Below are positions 24,855-33,890 of a stretch of DNA of 64,000 nucleotides, one piece after another. Location: positions 1-64,000 of the forward strand of contig DHDR01000008.1 of assembly GCA_002399445.1 (NCBI GenBank). Reading direction: 5' to 3'. How positions within the stretch are numbered: position 1 is the first letter of the stretch; every line of letters begins with the position of its first letter. This DNA comes from Ruminococcaceae bacterium UBA4871 (lineage in GTDB: Bacteria > Bacillota > Clostridia > Oscillospirales > Acutalibacteraceae). The notes under the pieces were generated by a model. It was not told where the DNA came from. It did no database searches and saw only the letters and a list, made by a program, of their open reading frames with translations. The position numbers were made by a program, and so were the translations under genes.

Positions 24855-27524
24855 GTGCAGAGCTGGAGAAACCGCATGGCGGCTGTATGGATTGCTCCGC
24901 TTGCAGTAGGAATCCTGCTGAGCGGTTGCTTTGCAACAGCAGGGTTATTCCCATTCGGCAATAATACCCTCTCATGGTGTGATATGAACCATCAGGCTGT
25001 CCCGCTGCTAATGGACTTTCAGGATATTTTAGCTGGGAAAGCTTCTATGTTTTTAAACCTGCAAAATGCGGGCGGTATGGATTTTTGGGGCGTTTTTTTC
25101 TTCTTTTTGTCCAGTCCGTTTTCCTTTATCGCGGCCGCTGTTCCTAAAGCGGATTTTTATCTGCTGATGAATGTCCTTGTGATGTTGAAACTGATGCTTT
25201 CTGCCTGCACGGCGGCCATTCTGTTTGTGCATGTATTTCCACACTTGAATGTTTCGCAGATTTCCTGTTTTGCAGCTATGTATGCCTGTTCCGGTTTCTC
25301 GCTCATGTATTATCAAAATATCATGTGGCTGGATACCGTTTGTCTGTTCCCTCTTCTTGTTCTGGGTATCAAGCAATTGTGTGCGGAAGAAAAACCAGCG
25401 CTGTTTCTTCTTATGTTGTGCGCGATGATTGTTGTCAATTATTACTTGAGTGCAATGGTTCTTTTTTGGCTCGTGCTGCTTTTTGCTGTTCTGGCATCGG
25501 TAGTAACAGATTCACACAAACGCAACAGAAAACTGGTGCTGGTTGGGTTGTGCACAGCGGCGGCATTGATGATCACGGCAGTTATTTGGATGCCGTCTTT
25601 TTTGCAGTATCGCAGCTCCGGCAGGGAAGTGAATCTTTTTGCCAGCCTTTCCAGCGGCAGTTTTTGGACAGACTACTCCACAACGCTTCCCATTCTGTCT
25701 TGCACTGGAGCTGCTGTGGCGGCGATACCGCTTTATTTTCTGTCAGAAAAGAAAAGTCCAGTCAGAAAAATCCTGTTTATCACGCTTCTGTTTCTGCTGG
25801 TACCACTGTTGATTGACCCCATTGACCGTATGTGGCACTTGGGCAGTTATCAGGCGTTTCCGGTTCGTTTTGGCTATATCATTGTATTGACCGGCCTATT
25901 GTTGACGGGAGAGTATCTTAACACGAGTCAGCAGTTTGTCGTTTCGCGCATCCAAAGCAATCCGCTTTTTTTACTTGCGGCATGTGCAGGGACCTGCATG
26001 ATTTTCATCTGCGGCGCTCATCTGCTGGTGGTAAAAAAGGACGTGCTGACACATTATACACAGACATTGTGGAACGGAACAGAAGCCTTTAAACTGGAAC
26101 TGGTCTTTTCGGTGGTCGCCGTTTGTCTGTATTTACTGTTGTTTCTTGGATTTCACTATCAAAAGCTCTCGAAATGCATGCTGTGTCTTCTCCTGTGCAT
26201 TTTGACTGCGTCGGAGATCTGTTTCTATACAGGTGTTTATGTATCCTCCGCAGCAAATAACGGACACACTTATCAGTCTGCATTGGACCTTGGCGGACGT
26301 GTAAAAGATTCTTCGCTGTACCGGATGAAAACGGATAAGCTCTATTTTGACACAAACTTAATGGGTTCGCTAGGATATCCGGTGCTTGACCATTATACTT
26401 CTCTAACTAATGGAACTTACATGGACACGATGCAGAAAATGGGATATTCTTCGCATTGGATGGAAAGCCACTCCAGTGGAGGAACTGTGCTTACAGATTC
26501 TATTTTGGCCCAGAAATACAGCATTGCACGGAATCAGGAAGAAAATGGGCGCAGCGTTGTTTATCAGAACCGTGACTATTCAATTGTGCGCCAGCCATAT
26601 AGTCTGCCGTTTGGCTTTGCTGCACAGAAATTGGGCAGCACCTTAAAAGACGGAGACCGTTTTGCCGCGCAGGATACCCTGTACCATACACTGCTTGGCG
26701 GTCAGGGTTCAATTGTCACTCGTTACAATCCTACAGAATTGGACAGAGCACAGGTGCAAAAGCGCGGTGACAATACTGTCTATATTTCTGCAGAACCGGG
26801 CGGAAGCCTGTTTTATCATATTTTCGTAAAAGGAAAAACGACTCTGTATTTTGACTGCTATAATCATGCTTCACGAGATATTTCCAGTCCGCTGGATAAT
26901 GCTTTTCGCATCTATGTAAATGGTATGTTAAAAGCGGACAATTACCCGAATGGCAGTTTTAATGGTTTGGTAGACTTAGGAACCTTTACCGGGCAGGAAG
27001 TAGAGATTCGGGTGGAGGTGCTGCATGATGTTGACTGTTCTTCTTTCGGGGTTGCTGGTATCTGTGACAGCAGTTTGGAAGAGGTACTGCAAAGAACGGA
27101 AAAAGCCAATATACAGGCGCATGGCAATACAATAGCCGGCACTGTCTCAGCAAAAAATGGAGGGTGGCTGGTACTGCCCATGCGCGGCGGAAAGGGTTTT
27201 ACAGCAACGGTCAATGGGGAAAAAGCACAGACAGGCACTGCTGTTGGTATGTTCCTTGCTGTAAAGCTGAAACAAGGGCAAAACCTTATTACCATTCAGT
27301 ATGTTCCCCCCGGCTGGACAGGCGGAATTGTATGCAGTGTGATTGGTGTCCTTGCTGTCATTTTGCTTTTGCTGATGCAGAAGAAAAAATGGCTCAATCA
27401 TTTGTATTGGCTGGAAAAACCTGCACAAGTTGTTTTTGCTGTGATTGCTGCAATTTTTACAATTCTTCTGTACGTTTTTCCGGTGGCAGTTTATCTTGCC
27501 AAAAATGTGACAAATTATTTATAG
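24855..27524 (+). CDS. YfhO-family polytopic membrane protein
   Basis: An 889-residue protein with about 12 hydrophobic helices in the first 450 residues, a long extracellular part (about 460-830) and C-terminal helices. The order and motifs (WCDMNHQAVPL near the start, YSGFSLMYYQN-like segment, LDHYTSLTNGT) match the YfhO family. In Bacillus subtilis YfhO is a GT-C-type glycosyltransferase that decorates lipoteichoic acid. The start is GTG at 24855 after an AAGGAAGAAGG stretch; an ATG seven codons later is possible. It has its own promoter and faces a convergent cytosolic glycosyltransferase. Sugar and acceptor are unknown. Confidence 0.82.
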   Translation: MQSWRNRMAAVWIAPLAVGILLSGCFATAGLFPFGNNTLSWCDMNHQAVPLLMDFQDILAGKASMFLNLQNAGGMDFWGVFFFFLSSPFSFIAAAVPKADFYLLMNVLVMLKLMLSACTAAILFVHVFPHLNVSQISCFAAMYACSGFSLMYYQNIMWLDTVCLFPLLVLGIKQLCAEEKPALFLLMLCAMIVVNYYLSAMVLFWLVLLFAVLASVVTDSHKRNRKLVLVGLCTAAALMITAVIWMPSFLQYRSSGREVNLFASLSSGSFWTDYSTTLPILSCTGAAVAAIPLYFLSEKKSPVRKILFITLLFLLVPLLIDPIDRMWHLGSYQAFPVRFGYIIVLTGLLLTGEYLNTSQQFVVSRIQSNPLFLLAACAGTCMIFICGAHLLVVKKDVLTHYTQTLWNGTEAFKLELVFSVVAVCLYLLLFLGFHYQKLSKCMLCLLLCILTASEICFYTGVYVSSAANNGHTYQSALDLGGRVKDSSLYRMKTDKLYFDTNLMGSLGYPVLDHYTSLTNGTYMDTMQKMGYSSHWMESHSSGGTVLTDSILAQKYSIARNQEENGRSVVYQNRDYSIVRQPYSLPFGFAAQKLGSTLKDGDRFAAQDTLYHTLLGGQGSIVTRYNPTELDRAQVQKRGDNTVYISAEPGGSLFYHIFVKGKTTLYFDCYNHASRDISSPLDNAFRIYVNGMLKADNYPNGSFNGLVDLGTFTGQEVEIRVEVLHDVDCSSFGVAGICDSSLEEVLQRTEKANIQAHGNTIAGTVSAKNGGWLVLPMRGGKGFTATVNGEKAQTGTAVGMFLAVKLKQGQNLITIQYVPPGWTGGIVCSVIGVLAVILLLLMQKKKWLNHLYWLEKPAQVVFAVIAAIFTILLYVFPVAVYLAKNVTNYL

Positions 27525-27541
27525 GTCGTTTGCAGAAAAGT

Positions 27542-27583
27542 AAAAGAATCCGTACTGTGGATTTTCACAGTACGGATTCTTTT
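27542..27583. terminator. Bidirectional terminator between yfhO-like and glycosyltransferase genes
   Basis: A perfect 18-bp stem (AAAAGAATCCGTACTGTG and complement) with a 6-base GATTTT loop and terminal A/T runs on both sides. Its right end overlaps the stop codon of the minus-strand glycosyltransferase. Confidence 0.9.
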
Positions 27584-28754
27584 AGTCCTCATGCTGCTTT
27601 TTTTGGAAAAGATGTTGAGCATCTTCATAAGTCTGCACCATAATGGCTGCCAAATTATTATCTGAAAGATTAACTGCGCTTTTACGAACTAATTTGCGAA
27701 GCAGTAATTCACCGTCATAATCGAGATTAGCCATCTTGTGCAGGAGTTCACCGAACTTAGCGGGTGAATCATAGGTAAAACCATTAATATCATTGCGCAC
27801 CAATTCAGCATTGGCACATTCCCGGTGCAGGATGACGGGAAGGCCGGCTGCCTGTGCTTCCAGAGGTGATGCTTTAATAGCAGAAGAATGGCTTCCGCTT
27901 ACAAAAGCACGGCAGCAGGCAAAACAATCATTCAGCTCCTGCTGAGATAATTCCCCCAGAAAAGTGACTTGACTGGACAGGGAAAGTGTTTTGACTTTCT
28001 CGGAAAAGGCAGCGGCATAGGGCCCGATGCCGGAAATTATCAGATGCAGATTATCCGCTGCAGAAACAGAAGCATTCCATAATTCCAACAACTCATCCAG
28101 CCCACTGTCATCTAACAGCCGGCCGGCGAAAACGTAACAAGTGGAATTTTCCGGAATGCCGAATCGCTTTTTCATGCCGGAAGTCGGCTCTGTCGGGTGA
28201 AAGTTTGCAAGATCAATGCAGTAAGGTGTGCGCCGGATACCGCAGTGAATATCCAGTGCCTGCAGACATCCCTGCGTTTGTGCAGAAGGAGAACAGACAA
28301 GATCGCTTTCCGTTACAATCTTTCTCACAGTGCTGCGCACTTTCATTTTGGCCAGATTGTCATAAGCTTTGTTAACGCCATACCCTTCCAGCGCATCATG
28401 CAGATTATGAATGGTTGTTACCAAAGGCAGACTGTGCTTTTGTGCGTATTTAAGCCCCGCCAGTCCCATTTCGTCGAGTGTGACAACATGTACCACCTCC
28501 GGGCGAAAATCGTCCAGCATTCCTTCCATAGGGCCAAGCAGGCTGGTGCGGACAGACATTCCGTAAAGACTGGGAGTTATTTTTGCTGGGCAGTAAATCT
28601 TTCCGTCCTGTGCAAAGCAGTCATCAATCGCTGGATCAGCGGTAACCAGCAGGACCTGATGCCCCGCTTTTTCCAGTCCACTTTTCAGCACAGAAGTATA
28701 TGTGGAGACGGCACATTTTACGCTGCCAGCTCCGGAAAACAAGGCAATTTTCAT
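27582..28754 (-). CDS. Glycosyltransferase family 4 protein
   Basis: A 390-residue GT-B glycosyltransferase with an N-terminal acceptor domain and a C-terminal nucleotide-sugar domain. Typical features are HNLHDALEGYG (about 116), the YVFAGRLLDDSGLDELL segment (about 208) and the E-x7-E like region SHSSAIKASPLEAQAAGLPV (about 290). It resembles enzymes making diglucosyl-diacylglycerol or related glycolipids, but the substrate cannot be told. The TAA stop lies in the shared terminator stem. It is convergent with the YfhO-like gene, so the two may both act in envelope glycosylation. Confidence 0.83.
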   Translation of the reverse strand: MKIALFSGAGSVKCAVSTYTSVLKSGLEKAGHQVLLVTADPAIDDCFAQDGKIYCPAKITPSLYGMSVRTSLLGPMEGMLDDFRPEVVHVVTLDEMGLAGLKYAQKHSLPLVTTIHNLHDALEGYGVNKAYDNLAKMKVRSTVRKIVTESDLVCSPSAQTQGCLQALDIHCGIRRTPYCIDLANFHPTEPTSGMKKRFGIPENSTCYVFAGRLLDDSGLDELLELWNASVSAADNLHLIISGIGPYAAAFSEKVKTLSLSSQVTFLGELSQQELNDCFACCRAFVSGSHSSAIKASPLEAQAAGLPVILHRECANAELVRNDINGFTYDSPAKFGELLHKMANLDYDGELLLRKLVRKSAVNLSDNNLAAIMVQTYEDAQHLFQKKQHED

Positions 28755-28850
28755 AAAGGACCTCCGATATGGACTTCTGCCCGGAAATAAAAGTGAATAA
28801 TTCCCTTAAACGAAAGAAAAATCCATCCGGACAAAATCAGAATTATTTAC

Positions 28851-28878
28851 ATTATAACACATTATTTTCACTCTTCAA
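28851..28878 (-). promoter_or_regulatory. Promoter for the GT4 gene
   Basis: On the minus strand TTGAAG (28878-28873), a 16-base spacer and TATAAT (28856-28851), preceded by TG in the extended -10 position. Confidence 0.65.
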
Positions 28879-29007
28879 GTTGAATCCGAAAAGAATAATT
28901 GATCTTTTGGCGGTTTTAGTCTTTAAACTTTTTTTGTCATACGATATAATGAATAGAACAGTGACCGTCTGCTGTGTACTCCAATACAGAAAGAGCAGGT
29001 GTTTTTT

Positions 29008-29979
29008 ATGGCTACAACCTCAACCTATAGTGTATCACTGGATAAGGTCATTCAAGAACTTTCCCTGGAAACTATTTACATGCCTGGAGATCCTCATAAA
29101 GTCCTGATAACTTCTACAGATGTGAACCGCCCCGGGCTGGAACTGAATGGATTCTATGATTATTATGATCCTTCCCGCATCATTGTTTTCGGGAATGCAG
29201 AAACCGCTTTTTTAAATGACAGACCGCCAGAATACCGGACAAAGGTGCTGGATAAAATTTTTAATAAAAAGCCGCCGGCTGTTATTATTGCCCGCAAGCT
29301 TGACCCAGTGCCAGAATTGCTGCAATCCACTCAAAAATATGGAATACCTGTGCTGACAACGGCAGATACTACCAGCAGCTTGGTTGCGGCACTGGTGGCG
29401 TATATGAACGTGGAACTGGCACCGCGGATTACCCGGCACGGTGTGCTGGTCGAAGTTTACGGCGAAGGCGTGCTGATTGTCGGTGACAGCGGTGTCGGCA
29501 AGAGTGAAACCGCAATTGAACTGATTAAGCGCGGTCATCGGCTCATTGCAGATGATGCGGTGGAGATTCGCCGTGTCTCTGCCAGAAGCCTTGTCGGACA
29601 GGCACCGGAAAACATTCGCCACTTTATTGAACTGCGCGGGATCGGGATCATCAATGCCCGCCGCATTTTCGGCATCGGCGCTGTCAAAATTTCCGAAAAA
29701 ATTGATTTGGTAATCAATATGGAACAATGGGACGGTCATAAAGTTTATGACCGGATGGGTATTGACAGCGAGTACACGGAGATTTTGGGAATTAAGGTTC
29801 CTGTGTTGACAATTCCCGTCAAGCCGGGACGAAATTTGGCTGTCATTATTGAAGTTGCAGCAATGAATAACCGCCAAAAGAAAATGGGCTATAATGCAGC
29901 GGAGGAATTGCTTCAAAGTCTAGGTATGGATCTTTCCATGGTCAGAGAACAGGAAACGAAAAAAGAGCTGGACATTTGA
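29008..29979 (+). CDS. hprK: HPr kinase/phosphorylase
   Basis: A 323-residue bifunctional enzyme that phosphorylates and dephosphorylates HPr on Ser46, the central signal of carbon catabolite control in Firmicutes. The Walker A loop GDSGVGKSE is at about residue 159, and the family signature LRGIGIINARRIFGIGAVK at about 208. The ATG at 29008 is favoured over a GTG three codons upstream because AGAGCAGG then has better spacing. A TATAAT at 28945-28950 with TTTAAA 17 bases upstream is a possible promoter. The kinase fits the PTS genes elsewhere in the window. Confidence 0.96.
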   Translation: MATTSTYSVSLDKVIQELSLETIYMPGDPHKVLITSTDVNRPGLELNGFYDYYDPSRIIVFGNAETAFLNDRPPEYRTKVLDKIFNKKPPAVIIARKLDPVPELLQSTQKYGIPVLTTADTTSSLVAALVAYMNVELAPRITRHGVLVEVYGEGVLIVGDSGVGKSETAIELIKRGHRLIADDAVEIRRVSARSLVGQAPENIRHFIELRGIGIINARRIFGIGAVKISEKIDLVINMEQWDGHKVYDRMGIDSEYTEILGIKVPVLTIPVKPGRNLAVIIEVAAMNNRQKKMGYNAAEELLQSLGMDLSMVREQETKKELDI

Positions 29980-30158
29980 TTTATTTATGAAAAAGCACCA
30001 TGATCTGTCTTTCCGGCCGCAAGGCGTGGACATAGCAGAGCATGTGTGCTATTATTTTGTTAGATACACTGGAATTCTGCCGAAACCGATCACTTTTGGG
30101 TATTAGGAGAATATCACAGATTTCGGGTTATGGCATTTTTACAGGGGGCATACTATAA

Positions 30159-30899
30159 ATGAATTTCATTGCGGATTTGCATATGCATACATCTGCTTCC
30201 ACGCACGCGTACAGTACGCTGCAGGAAATGGTAAATGCTGCGGCACAGCGGAACTTGGCTGCCGTGGCCATTACTGATCATGGCATTACCATGCCGGGGG
30301 CACCGGGAAAATGGTATTTTCACAATTTGAAAGTGGTTCCGCACCATTTAAACGGCGTTTTGGTCTTACGCGGGCAGGAAACGAATATCGTTGACTATGA
30401 AGGGCATATCGATGAAGAGGAAGACTGTGTGGAGGATCTGGATTGGCTGGTTGCCTCTGTTCATTCTGTCTGTATGCCGCAGGGCGAAAAGCCAACACCG
30501 GAAAAAATGACGCATTTGTGGGAGCAGGTGTGTAAAAATCCGCGTGTCAATGTGATTGGCCATTGTGGTGCGCCGGAGTATGCATTTGATTACGAAAAAG
30601 TAATTCCGCAGTTTGGCGCAGCAGGTAAGCTGGTTGAATTAAACGAAAGTTCTTTTCGCAGCCGGCTTTCTTACATACCAAACTGCCGCCGTATTATGGA
30701 ACTGTGCAAAAAATACAGTGTTCCGGTTGTGGTGGACAGTGATGCACATTTTTCCACGCTGGTGGGTGATTTTCCGCATGCAAATCAGCTTTTGGAGGAT
30801 CTGAGCTTTCCGGAGGAACTGGTGGTCAATTCAAGTCCCAAAAGACTGAAAGTTTACTTAGAAAAGTATACGAAAGTGTTTCACACATCTAAAGAATAA
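30159..30899 (+). CDS. PHP-domain phosphoesterase (YcdX type)
   Basis: A 246-residue PHP protein. The metal motifs are DLHMHTSAS (residues 6-14), ITDHG (about 40), GHCGAPE (about 131) and DSDAHFS (about 197), so all four PHP motifs are conserved and activity is likely. YcdX-type enzymes are trinuclear-zinc phosphatases of unknown physiological substrate. GGGGG lies upstream of the ATG. It sits between hprK and murB. Confidence 0.85.
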   Translation: MNFIADLHMHTSASTHAYSTLQEMVNAAAQRNLAAVAITDHGITMPGAPGKWYFHNLKVVPHHLNGVLVLRGQETNIVDYEGHIDEEEDCVEDLDWLVASVHSVCMPQGEKPTPEKMTHLWEQVCKNPRVNVIGHCGAPEYAFDYEKVIPQFGAAGKLVELNESSFRSRLSYIPNCRRIMELCKKYSVPVVVDSDAHFSTLVGDFPHANQLLEDLSFPEELVVNSSPKRLKVYLEKYTKVFHTSKE

Positions 30900-30916
30900 T
30901 TTAGGAGGACAATCCG

Positions 30917-31825
30917 ATGGAAAAAATTGAGGCCCTAAAAAAAGCGGCGGAGAATGCAGGCTGCTTAGTTTTAAAGGATGAACCCATGAGCCGACATACC
31001 ACCTTTCAGATTGGCGGTCCTGCAGACCTTTATATTGCGGTGAAAGATATTATTGCGCTCAAGGATATTGTACGTTTGGCATCTGCGCTGAATATTCCGC
31101 TGCTGCCGCTGGGAAATGGCAGCAATGTACTGGTCAGTGATGCCGGTATCCGCGGTGCAGTCCTTTCTCTGGCGGGCGATTTCCGCCGCATTACGCTTTC
31201 TGACCCTACAACAATTGCCTGCGGTTCAGGGACTACACTGGCCGGCTTGTGCAAATTTGCACAGCGGAACGGGCTGACTGGCCTTGAGTTTGCATGGGGC
31301 ATTCCCGGGAGTGTCGGCGGTGCGGCTTTTATGAATGCTGGTGCCTTTGAAGGTCAATTTAGTGATGTTTTAATTTCAACAACACATGTTACGAAAACAG
31401 GAAAAACGGATTCACTTCTTGGTCCGGAGATGGAAATGGATTACCGCAAGAGCGCATACCAGAAAAACGGCTGCATCATTACCTCTGTAGTTGCGCGTTT
31501 GGAGCCCGGAAATCCGGAACAGATTTCCATGCAGATGGATGACTATTTCCGCCGCCGCAAAGAAAAACAGCCTTTGGAAATGCCGAGCGCTGGCAGCATT
31601 TTTAAACGTCCGGACGGTGCCTATGCCGGTGCCCTTATTGAGCAGTGCGGTTTAAAAGGGGAACAGATTGGCGGTGCTATGGTAAGTGAAAAACACGCAG
31701 GTTTTATTGTCAACGCAGGCGATGCCACCTGCAGCGATGTCATGGCATTAATTGAAAAGATTCAGGAAACGGTCCAGAAACAGACCGGCGTTTCGCTTGA
31801 GTGTGAAGTGCGTCCAATCTCCTGA
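30917..31825 (+). CDS. murB: UDP-N-acetylenolpyruvoylglucosamine reductase
   Basis: A 302-residue FAD enzyme reducing UDP-GlcNAc-enolpyruvate to UDP-MurNAc with NADPH. The FAD-binding segment LGNGSNVLVSD (about 70), the IPGSVGGAAFMNAGAF motif and the SAGSIFKRP catalytic-serine motif (about 226) identify a type II MurB. A TTAGGAGGA ribosome site precedes the ATG. Confidence 0.96.
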   Translation: MEKIEALKKAAENAGCLVLKDEPMSRHTTFQIGGPADLYIAVKDIIALKDIVRLASALNIPLLPLGNGSNVLVSDAGIRGAVLSLAGDFRRITLSDPTTIACGSGTTLAGLCKFAQRNGLTGLEFAWGIPGSVGGAAFMNAGAFEGQFSDVLISTTHVTKTGKTDSLLGPEMEMDYRKSAYQKNGCIITSVVARLEPGNPEQISMQMDDYFRRRKEKQPLEMPSAGSIFKRPDGAYAGALIEQCGLKGEQIGGAMVSEKHAGFIVNAGDATCSDVMALIEKIQETVQKQTGVSLECEVRPIS

Positions 31826-31844
31826 GAGGAGCATTTTATTATTA

Positions 31845-32702
31845 ATGGATTTTATCATTGTTACCGGACTTTCCGGTGCGGGAAAATCCCGTGCGGTCCA
31901 TGCCATGGAAGACATTGGATTTTACTGTATGGATAATGTGCCGCCAAAGCTGATTCCAACTTTTTACGATTTGTGCACGCAGGCAAAAATGAATCTTTCG
32001 CGTGTTGCTGTTGTGACGGATATTCGCGGCGGCGAAATGTTTTCAAATTTATTTGAAACACTGGAACAGCTTCGGATAGAGAAAAAGCCCTATAAAATTT
32101 TATATTTGGATGCCAGCAATACCGTGCTGATCAACCGCTTTAAAGAGACACGCCGCAAACATCCTCTTGCCGGCAATACGGCCGGATTGGAAGAAGCAGT
32201 CAAACTAGAGCGGAAAGTCCTGCGTCCTGTCCAGGAATTAGCCGATTATGTAATTGATACCTCACTTTTATCTCCGGCTCAGCTGAAAGAACGCATTTCT
32301 ACTCTGTTTTTGGGGGATGCCACTTCGGCAATGCAGATTCACTGTATGTCATTCGGTTTTAAATTCGGTATGGCAACTGAAGCAGACCTTGTCTTTGATG
32401 TCCGCTGTCTGCCAAATCCCTATTATGTGGAAGAACTGCGTCATAAAACTGGGCTGGACGCACCGGTTCGGGAGTATGTGCTGAAATGGGACCAGACGAA
32501 GGGATTTATTACCCGTCTGCTGAACTTAATTGATTATATGATTCCGCTTTACTGTGATGAAGGAAAAAGTCAGTTGGTGATTGCCATCGGCTGCACGGGC
32601 GGACATCACCGCTCTGTCACGATTGCACAGCTTTTATATGAGCACCTAATTGAAAAAGGTTACCGCGCCAGTGTCAATCACCGGGATATTCATAAAAACT
32701 AA
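31845..32702 (+). CDS. rapZ: RapZ/YvcJ-family nucleotide-binding protein
   Basis: A 285-residue protein with the Walker A loop GLSGAGKS at residues 8-15 and the C-terminal IGCTGGHHRSV motif. In Enterobacteria RapZ controls GlmS via small RNAs; in Firmicutes the YvcJ form is a nucleotide-hydrolysing protein linked to competence and wall precursor control. The ATG at 31845 follows GAGAGGAGC; an upstream start inside murB is ignored. Normally yvcK/gapV follows, but here it does not. Confidence 0.93.
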   Translation: MDFIIVTGLSGAGKSRAVHAMEDIGFYCMDNVPPKLIPTFYDLCTQAKMNLSRVAVVTDIRGGEMFSNLFETLEQLRIEKKPYKILYLDASNTVLINRFKETRRKHPLAGNTAGLEEAVKLERKVLRPVQELADYVIDTSLLSPAQLKERISTLFLGDATSAMQIHCMSFGFKFGMATEADLVFDVRCLPNPYYVEELRHKTGLDAPVREYVLKWDQTKGFITRLLNLIDYMIPLYCDEGKSQLVIAIGCTGGHHRSVTIAQLLYEHLIEKGYRASVNHRDIHKN

Positions 32703-32770
32703 AAGGCATTGTTCTGAAGGGCAGAAAGGGATGGTGGAAAAGCCTGACTTTTCTGCTCTTTATTGGGCTG

Positions 32771-32956
32771 GTGGCTGGAATCCTCTGCGGCGTGCTTTCC
32801 AATCGGATACTGTTCTGTTTATCTGCGGAATTTGTGTGGCTTCGGGAGAGCATCTTGGAAAAGCTTTCGCGAAGGTCAAAAATAATGCGGACATTGTGCA
32901 GTATAAGGTGCAAAGGAGTGAGCTTTCATGTCATTTTCATCAGATACAAAGAATGA
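32771..32956 (+). CDS. Possible small membrane protein between rapZ and whiA
   Basis: An open frame runs from 32696 to 32956. From the GTG at 32771 it gives 61 residues; a CTG at 32714 with AAAAGG upstream would add 19 more and a full hydrophobic helix (WWKSLTFLLFIGLVAGILCG). After the helix the chain is basic. It overlaps the whiA start by 29 bases. No family is recognised, and it may be a decayed gene in the place where yvcK is usually found. Confidence 0.3.
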   Translation: MAGILCGVLSNRILFCLSAEFVWLRESILEKLSRRSKIMRTLCSIRCKGVSFHVIFIRYKE

Positions 32957-33860
32957 ACTGTGCCGAAAGAAGCCGCAGCGTCCTTGCTGTGAAAAAGCAG
33001 AGTGCTATGGCATGCTCCTTTTCGGTCGATTTTTCAACCGCGCCAAAATTTCCCTTACGACAGAAAGTACGGCCGCAGCCCGCCGGACTGCACAGTTTAC
33101 CGCTCAACTGACTGGGGCGATTGTTTCCAGTCGGACAGTCCTGCGGCGTGCTTCCCATCCGGCAAGCGTAGTTTCAGTGGATGATGAGGGGGACCGGATG
33201 CGCGTCCTCAATTTTTTTGGACAAACGGGAAAAGAAGTTACCCTGCGGCTCAACCGTGCGAACTTGGAGGACGAGTGCTGCTGGTCTGCATTTTTGCGTG
33301 GTGCGTTTCTTTCCTGCGGCACTGTGCTGAATCCCACAAAAGACTACCGGCTGGAATTTGTCATTCCGCACATGCACCTTTGCAAGGACATGCTTGCATT
33401 GCTTAGGGAACTTTCCATGACTTTGCAGCCGGGCACTTCTCAGCGGAGAGGCTCCTATGTTGTCTATATTAAAGGCAGTGACCGTGTATCAGACTTGCTG
33501 ACATTTCTGGGTGCACCGAACGCTTCCATGAAAGTTATGCAGATGAAAATGCTGCGGGAGGTCCGCAACAGAATCAACCGTCAGACAAATTTTGAAACAG
33601 CAAACTTAGACAAAACAGCTTCTGCAGCAGCAAGGCAAATTTATGCTTTGCAAAAACTGCTGGATTGCGGTGCGGGGTTTGGGGCCCTTCCGGAAGAGCT
33701 GCGAAACCTTGCGAAACTTCGGTATGAGAATCCAGAACTTTCCCTGCGGGAATTGGGAGAGAAACTGCAGCCGCCGCTGTCCCGCTCCGGTGTTAACCAT
33801 CGTCTGCAGCGGATAGGGGAACTTGCGGAAAAGATCTGCCGCAGTTACCATGCAGAATAG
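32928..33860 (+). CDS. whiA: WhiA-type DNA-binding protein
   Basis: A 310-residue WhiA. It combines an N-terminal LAGLIDADG homing-endonuclease-like fold (about 95-190, including SAFLRGAFLSCGTV) and a C-terminal helix-turn-helix (ENPELSLRELGEKLQPPLSR, about 260-280). In Firmicutes it affects cell division and nucleoid organisation; in Streptomyces it drives sporulation septation. AAAGGAG precedes the start. Position after rapZ is conserved. Confidence 0.95.
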   Translation: MSFSSDTKNELCRKKPQRPCCEKAECYGMLLFGRFFNRAKISLTTESTAAARRTAQFTAQLTGAIVSSRTVLRRASHPASVVSVDDEGDRMRVLNFFGQTGKEVTLRLNRANLEDECCWSAFLRGAFLSCGTVLNPTKDYRLEFVIPHMHLCKDMLALLRELSMTLQPGTSQRRGSYVVYIKGSDRVSDLLTFLGAPNASMKVMQMKMLREVRNRINRQTNFETANLDKTASAAARQIYALQKLLDCGAGFGALPEELRNLAKLRYENPELSLRELGEKLQPPLSRSGVNHRLQRIGELAEKICRSYHAE

Positions 33861-33890
33861 TTCAATGCTGCGGAAAAGAGGAATGCGCTT

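Noticed and set aside
29987..30106. 39-codon ORF between hprK and the PHP gene
   Set aside because: No ribosome site, no recognisable features; an open frame of this length is expected by chance.
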